NCBI GenBank assembly: GCA_003013855.2
Contig: ML058453.1
Location: forward strand, 8,115,861 to 8,179,860
Direction: 5' to 3'
Length of the DNA: 64,000 nucleotides
Origin: Liriodendron chinense
Taxonomy: Eukaryota > Streptophyta > Magnoliopsida > Magnoliales > Magnoliaceae
A program made the position numbers and the translations under genes. Shown here piece by piece: positions 54,364-64,000 of the stretch. The notes below the pieces were generated by a model, which saw only the letters and a program-made list of their open reading frames with translations, did no database searches and was not told where the DNA came from. Position 1 is the first letter of the stretch. Every line of letters starts with the position of its first letter.

Positions 54364-55641
54364 CCCGCATGTAGAAGGGTGACCATCTACACGACGTGGC
54401 ACACACACGTGTGAGGTCCAAGTGGTCCATCAGATGGGTCCCATTATTTTATTTTTATCTAATCTCATGCCTTATGAGCCAACTCAAACAGTGGGACCCA
54501 CCAAATAGATGGCTTTGATCTCAATCATATTTTCCACGCTGCCCACATAGAGGATCGTGTAGATGGGTTACCTTGTCCAAAGCGTAATTCGCGTGTGAGA
54601 TCCAAGCCGTCCATCAGATGGGTCCCACCAATTAGATAACTTTCACCAAAAACGGGCCTGCCTACTGCTCGGCTGAGTTAAAGTTTATGAAACAAATGGG
54701 TTAGCCATGCCTTCTTTTTCTAATCAAATGAAAAAGTTCTATGAGCAGATTGGCTTGATCTTTGTGCAGGCCCACCTCCAAACAGCTGAACCCACCCAAT
54801 GGATGGCTTGGATCTCACAGATATTTTCCACACTAGAGTAGCGTGTAGATGGGCTTCTTGTACACGCGCGCTGGCACGCCCCCACAAACTGGAACATGTG
54901 TAAAAAATCAAGTCCACGAATCAGAAGAGAGTGAGGTTACATGGCCCAGTTTCAGCCGTCGATTGCGGATATTATTAATTAAAAATCTGTGTGATCCACG
55001 TTCTAAATCGACCGGCTTGAATTTAGACCGAGGATCTTACACGGTGGGCCCCACGTGCTGGGATCTCTGACATATGTCACGTGCGGCAACTCAGGGTTCT
55101 TAATTTCTATTAGATACCGACCGTAAAATGGCATGTCGATCTACGACCCAGGGCATGCACAATGCACACGGGTTTTCAGTCTTCACATGTGGACCCCATA
55201 GTACAGTCATCCAGACCGTTGGATTATTAAGTCACACCATGGTGAACCATGCTGCAAAAAACCTCTCAATTTGTAAGATCTTAGCCACAGATCTCAGGCA
55301 TTTTTAAGCAACTGTTCTATTACTCATTTTTTTTAACCGTCGGTTGGTAGACTGCAAACTGAAAGCCTAAAGTAGTCATTTCATGTAGATCTTTGGGGCA
55401 TGGCCAATCCCCAGTGGGACCCAAAATATCATTATTCTGGGCCAGTGGAATAGGACCCCACCTGTCCCAACTGAAAAGTCGAGTATACTGTGCACTTCCT
55501 CGAGCAAAAATGAAATGTAATTGCTGCTGCCACGTGTCACTCATGTCTAGCCATGCTTGGCTGCACATGAGTGGCCCACAAGATTCAAAAATAGTTAGCA
55601 TACGTACATATGTCGAGATAGGCATGTTTCCATCAATGTCA
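54364..55641. other. Gene-free stretch with direct repeats
   Basis: About 170 bp from 54400 (gtgaggtccaag..gtccatcagatgggtccca) is repeated, diverged, from 54590 (gtgagatccaag..). Both run to cgtgtagatggg. No gene. Confidence 0.5.
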
Positions 55642-56102
55642 CGTGCGATTGCGTAGTGAGTAAACTGTGGGTTCCACCGTGATGTATGTGTATTATCCAC
55701 GCCGTCCATCCGTTTTCCAGCTCATTTTAGGGAATGTGACCAAAATTGAAGTGTATCGAAAGCTCAAGTGGACCACACCACAGGATAAGTGAGAATTGAA
55801 CGCCTACCGTTGAAAACTTCTTTTGATCAGGACGATAATTGTGTTTCCCATTCATCCATGCATGTGTAACCATATGATCGGGTTGGATGACAAATAGACA
55901 ACACCGTGGACTCTAAGAAGGTTTCAACGGTGGACATCATTATCCCCACTGTTTCCTGTAGTGTGCTCCATTTGAGACTTGGATGTGCTTCAATTTTGGA
56001 TCCATCGTCTAAAATAATCTGGTAAAACGGATGGACGGCATGGATAAGACACATACATCACGGTGGAGCCCACCGAGTCTACTCAGTACGCAATTCGCGT
56101 CC
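55642..56102. mobile_element. Fold-back MITE of the 7782 family
   Basis: Left GCGATTGCGTAGTGAGTA with tccaccgtgatgtatgtg. Right catacatcacggtgga ... actcagtacgcaattcgcg. Complete, with no clear duplication. Confidence 0.75.
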
Positions 56103-56199
56103 ACTGGCTATAAAGCCCCTCTTTTTCTCAATTTTAAGGTGCAATTGGAATACGCACAGCGCGCACTAAGAGAATCGTGCGCCCAAATTCATCTCACAC

Positions 56200-56399
56200 C
56201 GTTCAATATTCCCAATCTCCCATCCACTGCATTTGGGACCACAAGTTTTGGATCAAGCTGATATTTGTGTTTTCACTTCTTCCAGTATGTGTGACCTTAT
56301 CAACCGGTTAATGCTAGGCGTTCGATCACCACCGTCTCTTGTGGTGTGGTCCATGTGAGATTTGGGTCTGCCTCATTTTTGGGCTCATGACTTGAATTG
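56200..56399. mobile_element. Partial fold-back MITE
   Basis: Contains only the right half of the family interior (ttttggatcaagctgatatttg ... ggtgtggtccatgtgagattt). The ends are lost. Confidence 0.6.
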
Positions 56400-56890
56400 G
56401 GAAACTGATTAGCTATTGGCTAGAGGTCGGTGTTTTGTGGGCCTCACCATGATGTATGTGTTTCATCCATGCCGTCTATCCATTTTTGCATATTATTTTA
56501 TGTTGTGAGCCCAAAAATAAGTTATATCCAAATCTCAAGCGGACTACACAGCGTTGATTGAATGCCTACCATTAAAAACGTCATGACCCACAAAAGTTTT
56601 GGATCAAGCTGATATTTGTTTTTTTCCCTTCATCCGGGTCTGTATGACCTAATCAACAGGTTGGATTTTAAATAAATGTTACAGTGGGCCCTAGGAATTT
56701 TTTAATGGTGGACATTCAATCACTACTGTTTTACCATGGTGTGGTCCACCTGAGTTTTAGATCTGCCTCATTTTGGGAGTAAGCCTTAAAATGATCTGTA
56801 AAAAATGGATGGACGGAGTGGATAAGATACATACATCATGGTGGGGCCCACATAGCACCGACCACTAGCCACCTAGCCAAACCGCGTCCC
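56400..56890. mobile_element. Fold-back MITE of the 7782 family
   Basis: Left ggaaactgattagctattgg with ggtcggtgttttgtgggcc. Right gggcccacatagcaccgacc ... ctagccaaaccgcgtcc. Complete. Confidence 0.78.
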
Positions 56891-56892
56891 CT

Positions 56893-57022
56893 AAAATGAT
56901 GGTAAAATGAATGGTCCGCGTGGTTAAAACACAAACATCATGGTGGGACCCACACAGCTTTTTCAGCACCGACCAGCACTGAAGTTGGTACTGGTGGGGT
57001 CACTACCGAATCCGGGTCCCCG
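56893..57022. mobile_element. Partial fold-back MITE arm
   Basis: A third right-hand arm (catcatggtgggacccacac ... gcaccgaccag ... gtcactaccgaatcc) lies directly after the previous element. Confidence 0.6.
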
Positions 57023-59735
57023 TAATGGAACGGACGTCTTCTTTTCCACAAAGTTATCTACCGCATTGGTAATGAGAAATAACATTGTACAACTCATGTG
57101 AACCATATGATATCTCACGTCTGCACTGGAGAATTGGACGACTAAATAAAAGTGGATCTAGACCGTCCATCATGTCCTGCGACTCTTATTTAGTAAACAG
57201 ATGGTTAGGATCATCCGACCAAATTCATTGATTCTGAAGAGAAATGAGCACTGAAGGAACCGTTTAGATGGAAAATCCCACCTTTGTGCTTCAAACAATC
57301 ACCGCCATTCATTTAGCGGTGTAATGTGAATAATGTACAGCAGAAAGAACGTGCAGGATTAGATGGACAATCTGGATCGTTGATCAGATCATCCAAGTGA
57401 CCAATACACGCAGTGTGCACCATAACATGATACACAACATGAAATGCCGTGAATATCTTGACCACTACCACCAATTTACAGACGCCACCGCTCTCTGTAT
57501 CCTTTTGCATAGAAAAAGAGAGAACTGATCACAATACAGCCGGGTGTACTATTACTTTTCGTCCAACCACATCATTTCCTCCAGCATGCCACTTGTATAG
57601 AACATCCGTACCATGAAAATGGTAGGCCCCACCATGAAATTCACCTGGCACAAATATCAGGCCGGTACCCTCTCCAGGTGAGCCACATCTGTGCGTTAAG
57701 TCAGACTATCAATTCCAACGTTGTGGACAACTTGATGAGATGATCACCCTCATTTTTGTGCCACTTAATCTTCATGGTGCTTCCTACTATTTAGACGGTA
57801 CGGATTTCTTAGAAGAGCTGCATGTGAGTGGAGAGATGAAGGTGAAAGTTAAAAAAAAAGGTGTGGATGTAGGAGAGGGGAGAGAGGTGGGCCACACAAG
57901 AAGAAGACATCATCTGAGACAAAGAAAACCACACCTTCGTGTCACGTACAAAAAGATAAGGCATCTGAGGCCCTCAACTAGAAACCACCTTTAGACTCGA
58001 GATCCTTTTGGGAATATTTGGACTTATGTTGAAATGAGAGCAGCTGAGATTGCTCCCCCACCCACATGGCCATCTGGCCCACTTCTTATTCAGGCTCGCC
58101 GCGTGGTGACTCGCCCATGCTGATCTCTCCTTTTTGGCACGCCATGTCATCATCCACACCGTTCATCTGGAAGGAACGGTTGTAGATGGGCCACATGGAA
58201 AAAATCACAGCAATCAGAGCTTACCATCTTTCACATGTGCCTTTTGGTATCTGGACCGTTGCTTTTGTTTCGCCTTTGCATGAACGGAAGGATCGATTAT
58301 CAGCCAGATTCTTTTCATGTATACAATGTATGGTGGGATAATCTAGATGAACGGTTCAGATCATCGATTGGTGGGGCAGAAGGGGCCATGGTACAGGCGA
58401 GAGCGAGACAACAAGAGGCGAACCACCTTGGCGGGGGTGGGGTCCACATCCTTTTTCGCATGTTGGTTGTGCAGGGGTCAACATCACAATCATAGAGACA
58501 TTATTTGGTAGGAAAATTCCTTAGAAACCACTTATTAAAGACTAAAAGAGAACTCATCACTTTCAGTTGCAGGCAGCGTCACCACAACTTATGGTACCGC
58601 ACCATCTTTTCCACTAGCATGCCACTTGTGCAGAACATCCGTACCATTAAAACATCAGGCCCTATCATGAAGAACACCTTTCTCAAAAGATCAAGCTGGT
58701 ACACTTGCTAGATGGTCCAGACCTCTGGTGATTCAGACCATAGGTTGTCCATCGTTTGATCGAATTGCATTGCCAATCTGCTGGCCTGATTTTCGTGAGT
58801 GGTGATCTTCATGGTGGGCCCTACCGTTTTCATGGTAGGGATATGGTAAGCAAGTGATGTGGCAGCACAAGTCATAGTGCCGTTGCCAGTAGGTGATCAG
58901 TTCCCACTTAAAAATGCAACTAACAACTCAAAATTCTACAATTTCTGGTTAAAATATAAGGGGGGTCATGAAATACGAACAAGAAAGAAAAATGAGAAGA
59001 TGGCATAAAACAAAACGTTCACTCATTTGCCTACCCATGACCCACGTGAAAGAAAAGGATGATTTGGAGGACGGTTTGGATTTTGGCTAGGATTTCTACA
59101 TCTCTGCATTGCCACGTCAGCTAACCTTAGATTTCCCACCGCTTGCGTCACGCCACTGGGTGGGGCCCACATGCAGCAGCTGTTGCTTTGTTGTAACCAT
59201 CCAACCGCAGAGATCCGCTGTGGTTGGGACACGGTCCAAAAATCAAACCGAAGGGGGTGATCCAGCGTCCTTCTCAGATTATAGCCCATCCAAGTAGGTG
59301 CCCCAGAAGATGGACGGTTCCTCTCATAAAGTCAGGGCTTCATGTGGGCCCCATCAAGTAACTCGTGACATGTCTCCAAGAATGAGAAAAGGCTTCCAGG
59401 GACGTGCAAACAACTCCACTAATCACGCCGAGGCCTGACATGTAAAGGTCAGGAAATGCATGAGTGGACCCAGCTTTGCCTGAATGCTGAATGCATAACA
59501 GGACAGGCCAATCTGACCAAACAGAGTGGCCCCCACAGCACATGAAGTCTACTAACAAGCCAATCTGAGGTCATCCTTGGTTCAGTACATAGAAGGCCTG
59601 GCTCAAGTGTGGCCCACTTAGTTCATAGGCAGTCCAGAATCTGATGAAAGTCTTAAATAAAACATCTAGAATGTATCTGGTTTTCAACCTTGACAGACAA
59701 TACTTCTTTATTGCTACAAAAGAGAACTTATGGGT
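57023..59735. other. Gene-free stretch with a second fold-back repeat family
   Basis: About 57565-57810 and 58596-58860 are two copies of a repeat starting gcatgccacttgt and reading agaacatccgtacca, with inverted right arms (ttcatggtg, cggtacggat or tcatggtaggg). 59040-59340 contains host-repeat phrases. I see no gene. Confidence 0.5.
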
Positions 59736-60030
59736 GAGACTTGTAATCACACAAGTTCTTGAGAAACCTACAATCACACCATAATTATTTTCATGACCTA
59801 TAATTGCACCAGTAATCATTTTCGAACTTGTAATCGTATTGTTATCATTCTTAAAACCTGTAATCACATTACAATCATTTCCATGACCTATAATTGCACT
59901 GTATAATCATTTTCAGGACCTGTAATTGCACCGTTATGACTTGTAATCGCACTGTAATCATTCTCGGACCTATAATCGAACCATAATTGCTCCCGAAACC
60001 TGTGATCACAGGTTATCGTTCTCCGAAGGA
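59736..60030 (+). repeat. Degenerate minisatellite of 30-37-bp units
   Basis: About nine units of the pattern ACCT(G/A)TAAT(C/T)GCACC(G/A)TAATCATT with the spacer tttcc(g/a)tg. They are strongly diverged but in the same orientation. Confidence 0.75.
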
Positions 60031-61681
60031 CCATAATCGGGTCATGCATTCCGATGCACAAAGCTCTCCACTTAAGAAATCAAATTCCATGGAAGTCAAA
60101 AAGTATTTCTGGGAAAGGATGCCCTCAGCACGGATAAGGGCTAAAATAGAGAAGGTTTACTATGGGTAAAGCAAAGATATGTCTGTCCATGGAACTCTCT
60201 TTCTTAGAATCCAAACGACCCACGACAGAATTCTTGTGACCTCTAGTGGATATAGTGGTGGAAGAATATACTGATTGGAATAAGGAGCTACCTTGATAAT
60301 CCAGACCATTTGTCTAGAATGTCCCATTGTTTATGGCCCACATGGAAAAATCTCACCGTCCAGAAATCTCTCCTTCAATACCAAGTTGAGACCTCTGGAT
60401 GATTCTTTCCACATGTACCATCCATGGGAATGAACAGACTGGATCATCCTGTAGTGAAGCAGAAGAGACAGGCCGCCTGAGCAACTCCTCCACAGATGGG
60501 AGTAAATATTCAGAAGTCCACACAATCTGTGGAAGGAGATGATGGCTCACCTAAAAGAAAAGAATCTTTCAAACCTGTAATTTCAACATTCTAAAAAGAT
60601 GGATATCGACATGCTACACTCGCCATGTCACTTCTACATTACAAAGTCAGCATATGAGTGACCGAACGCTGTCGTCAATCATGCATCATTTGCATGGTGG
60701 ACTTGATTACAGGGTTTTTCTTAGAAATGAAGAGAAGAACCAAAAAAACCCGTAAAAATTGGGGATAAAAAATTATGAGTGGCATATATTACAACCATAC
60801 ACCATCCTTCTGATCACACTGTGGACGAGTGAAGTTGATATTTACATTATGTACACATTTACAAGCTGATTGTCATATGTAAAGAATCTGTTCAAATAAC
60901 TGTACACCTGCATCCAAGAATGGAGCTCATATCAGACCACTACGAATTGAAATTGCCAATGTAACTGAAAACAGAGCATTTCACAAAGGGAATTTGATAT
61001 GATAAGATGGATGGTTGAATGATATTGTGTTAAGAATGCCGCTTTCCTCTCACCTGTGGAAGGAGCATGTATGAATCAGGCCTGTCCATCTAGCAGACGC
61101 CTACCATGGATGGCCATGATTCAGTGGCCTTTGAAGTGATGGTTGGAGATTTTCAGTTGGGAAGTAATTTTTAACCATGGGCCATCCAAGGTCGAGGCCA
61201 AGAATGATGGATGGCCCAGATTCATACAACCCCAAGCCAGATGTATGTCTGAGATAGGCTCTGCCATGTTCTGATTTGAACATCTCTACGGTATCATGTC
61301 CCTTGCAAGCAAAACTAATCCATGCTGGAAGAAGTTTTGACTTACAGGATACAAGCTGTTGCCGGCTGCAGGGACAAGTCAAGTGACGAGTATGATTTAC
61401 AGTTATCTGCATCAGAGAAAACCATGAAAACATGTGTAAGAAAACATAGAAGTACCGACATCGTTTTCGAAGAAGCTATGGTGAAACTAGAGGCCACACC
61501 ATTTTCTGCAATCTCGAGGTTAAGTGGGGCCCAAATATTTCTCCATGGATTCTTTCTTATGTTCGGGATCTAGGCTGCAGATAAGAATGTCACAATGTTA
61601 GCAAGGTATGTTGGGATCTTAATAGTGTCTTAATGATTGAAAGAAAATGCTTCTGAACTGCAAATCATTTAAGAAGAGGAC
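60031..61681. other. Gene-free stretch, presumably ATG2 intron or 3' flank
   Basis: Searched by eye on the minus strand for the remaining ATG2 C-terminal exon and did not find it. No other gene seen. Confidence 0.4.
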
Positions 61682-61875
61682 CTGTTTCTCACTCCAAGAA
61701 GGGTGCAATGTACGGCGCGAGCAGCAGCAGAGGCGGGTGCTATAGCAGCTGCAGGAGCTGCACGCACAGCACTTGCTAAAGCTGATCCTGCACCAACACG
61801 CTGATATGTCTTGATGGGATTCCCGACTAGAGCCGAAGCTGTCTTACCAAGCCCATCGCTCAGGCTCTCATATGC
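61682..61875 (-). CDS. ATG2: ATG2 C-terminal exon (partial gene)
   Basis: A 194-bp minus-strand exon between acceptor CTTGACAG and donor ACAG/GTCC. It encodes AYESLSDGLGKTASALVGNP, then KTYQR and an alanine-rich stretch ending AVHCTLLGVRN. This is the highly conserved C-terminal segment of plant ATG2, a lipid-transfer protein that acts with ATG18 and ATG9 at the phagophore edge during autophagosome growth. The split last codon (AG/) fits Ser next, as in known ATG2 proteins. Neighbouring exons were not found here: upstream ones may lie beyond the LINE at 62661 and off the window, and the last exon was not recognised below 61682. It may be a live exon of a gene with long introns or an isolated relic. 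The absence of any stop favours a live gene. Confidence 0.8.
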
Positions 61876-62660
61876 CTGTCAAGCAGAATAGAAAATTGCA
61901 GCAATCTTATTTGAAAAGACAAGCACACACATAGCATGCTACCAAGATGAAATTGCAGATTTCTAACACCTGCATTGATTGTGGACCGACTGTTAAAAAG
62001 GCTAGATCACAGGACCCAACCAAATGGAGAGATTTCCTCTCATGAGATTAGCCTTTGTCCAGTGCAGAAGAAGTATCCGGTGCATTCTTTCATATCTGAA
62101 TTACTTATCAAACAGCCTATTTCTGTACAGATGACAAACATCCTGCCATTCATTTATTGGGTCATACCCAAGAATCATATCATTCAGATGATCCTAGCCT
62201 ATGATTTATGGACTTCTGAGGATAACAAATTGGCACTAGATTCCTACCAATGAACAACATCCAATGGGTAAAAATCCTCCAACCAGCAGCTTGGGCCATC
62301 CGTCCATTGTGGATTTCAGTATATGGCTGATGCACGAGGCCCAACGGATGCAAGTGATGAATAATCCGGATCTCCTAAATGGGTGCCACTCATACAGAGA
62401 TAAGAGTGCTTGATAACGAATACGCACGCCACACAAACAAACACCTGCACACAACCATGGGAGGAGATCCCATCCACCAGCAAGGACAGAATTTTCATCC
62501 TCCAATGTTTAAACCATACGTGTGGTACATGTATGATGATCTGACCCGTTCATTTATCATAGGGTCTATAAATTCACCATTGACCAAAACACAGTAAATC
62601 ATAATGACCGGACGATATTAACCATGTAAAAAAAACTATCCTACCAAAAGCACTGACCAG
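61876..62660. other. Gene-free stretch, presumably ATG2 intron
   Basis: No second exon, RNA gene or bounded element recognised. Confidence 0.4.
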
Positions 62661-64000
62661 ATTTTTTTATTTTTTTATTTTTTTATTTTTTTATTTTTTC
62701 TTTGAATGATGAAGATTTTATTGCAAAAAGGCTGAAGCCGAAGAATTACAAAAACAAAACTAAAACAAACAGAAAAAGAATTTACAGATCTGCCCAGCTT
62801 TCAGGAAATTGAGATGGCATCATAGCAAAAGATTCGGCAGCCCATTTTTTAACAAGGTCCTTGGCCAGATTAGATACTATTGCAATATCTCTTTTCCGAT
62901 TCTCGAAGCATCAAAGATTCCTTTTCCGACCAAAGCATCCATAATCCAGCGAGCAGGCATAGATACCGGATCTTCTTCCCTATGATTAACCTATACTTCA
63001 TCTTGATAACATAGAAGACATACATTCGGTAGAATCATATTCCTCTTGTGCAAGTTATCTACCGTGAGCACTTTATTTCTACCCATTAACCAAGGGAATA
63101 TAGCTACCTTTGGTGGAGCACCATATTTCCACACATGAAAGTAGATTGGTAGGTTAGATATAGTTGCCTTCATTAGAGTAAGCCTCCCACTCATAGACAA
63201 GTGCCATCTTTTCCAACATGATAACTTCCTTTCAAACCTCTCTATTACTTCATCCAAATGTGTTTAATCGGCTTCCCTATGTATAGTAGTAACCCGAGGT
63301 AAGATGACAGAAAAGAGAGTTCCTTACATCCAACGATTGTAGCAAAACTTCCTACCTCTTCCTTTGATAACCCCACTCCCAATAGTTCACTTTTGCTCAT
63401 ATTTATCTTCAGCCTCGAGACCCCCTCAAAACAGACTAGAATCATTCGAAGATTATCAACCTTTGATACTTCGGCCTCACAAAAAAGTAATGTGTGGTCT
63501 GCGTATTGTAAATGTGAGATTTGGAACTAAGAATTATCAACTCTAAACCCTTTCACTAAATCCAATTCTACTGCAGTAGCCATCATCTTGATTGTGGCCT
63601 TCCATAACCAGCACAGATAGATATGGAGAAAGTGGATCCCCTTTCCAAAGTCCTCCACACTTTCGGAAATAGCCATTCGGAGAACCATTGACTAGTATTG
63701 AGAATTTTTGCCAACTTAACACAAAACTGATCGAAGACCTTCACCTGTCCCTGCACTTTATACACTGCAATATATAGTCAAGGACCCCCCAGTCAACATG
63801 ATCAGAAGCACACAATCCCCTTCAGGCCTTTCCTATTGCAAGCGTCAATACATTCATGCACTATCAACAATCAGCCTCCCATCTAACCACAACCCCGCCC
63901 ACCAAAAATGATTGATTGGCCTAAAACCCCTCAAACCTTTTGCCCCTTCTTTTTTAGAAATCAGAGCAACAAAAGTAGCCCCTAACTCTACCGCTAAAAA
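62661..64000 (-). pseudogene. L1-type LINE, minus strand, 3' part, running off the window
   Basis: The 3' end is marked by a plus-strand (T)7A repeat at 62661-62700, the poly-A tail of a minus-strand insertion, next to gattttattgcaaaaagg. Moving right on the minus strand: the zinc region PPKVAIFPWL..DNLHKRNMILPN (62991-63150), then VIERFERKLSCWKRWHLSMS (63190-63250). Next come LKINMSKSELLGVGLS (63350-63410), QYADHTLLF (63480-63510), GDPLSPYL (63640-63660) and ALISKKEGAKGLRGFRPI (63930-63990). Frames are broken several times. The RT motif reads YADH in place of YADD, and a stretch between the last two blocks seems deleted. It may sit in an intron of ATG2. Confidence 0.85.

Noticed and set aside
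57740..58495. Two short open frames that might be exons of a small gene.
   Set aside because: They overlap or flank a dispersed fold-back repeat, have no matching splice sites and no recognisable domain.

Overview
The window is nuclear DNA of a flowering plant. It has spliced plant genes, tRNA-derived SINEs, L1-type LINEs, hAT and MULE-like MITEs and a giant Ty3/gypsy (Tat-lineage) LTR retrotransposon. The dominant dispersed repeat (fold-back MITEs whose arms read like gtgggccccaccatgatg and ccgtccatccgtttt) is a type I associate with magnoliid genomes. That placement is inference only.

Host genes are sparse. At the left edge are the last two coding exons of a DEAD-box RNA helicase of the mitochondrial RH9/RH53 type (62-223, 812-1366, + strand). 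At 50496-51431 (- strand) is an intact intronless BKI1-like brassinosteroid signalling inhibitor. At 61682-61875 (- strand) is a single well-conserved exon from the C-terminal end of autophagy gene ATG2. Most of the rest is repeats: two dead LINE fragments (4130-5460 and 62661-64000, both with the second catalytic Asp of the RT motif replaced), three tRNA-derived SINEs, a 1-kb hAT-like element with an exact 8-bp target duplication, and about ten copies of the fold-back MITE family, one of which (7782-8360) has an exact 9-bp duplication.

The centrepiece is one 24.2-kb LTR retrotransposon, 20135-44376, with 5-bp target duplications (GATCC) and two LTRs of 1567 and 1530 bp. I count only five substitutions between the LTRs, so the insertion is young. 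It landed inside one of the MITEs. In order it holds: 5' LTR, primer-binding site, gag, protease, RT with two RNase H domains, integrase, a purine tract, four tandem covarying RNA hairpins, two spliced antisense genes of the plant-mobile-domain/DUF7745 type (31556-34178 and 35169-36663), a candidate antisense promoter, a seven-copy array of another structured repeat, a 457-bp tandem duplication, a hairpin overlapping the polypurine tract, and the 3' LTR. Gag and protease are separated by one in-frame TGA. Protease and polymerase are offset by a -1 frame step at a run of nine A.

The most interesting material lies in the roughly 12 kb between integrase and the 3' LTR: the antisense gene pair, a GC-rich palindromic promoter element shared by the LTR and the antisense units, and two different tandem RNA-hairpin arrays. 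Together they suggest that this element family carries a second, oppositely transcribed gene module plus structured RNA that the standard gag-pol description does not explain.
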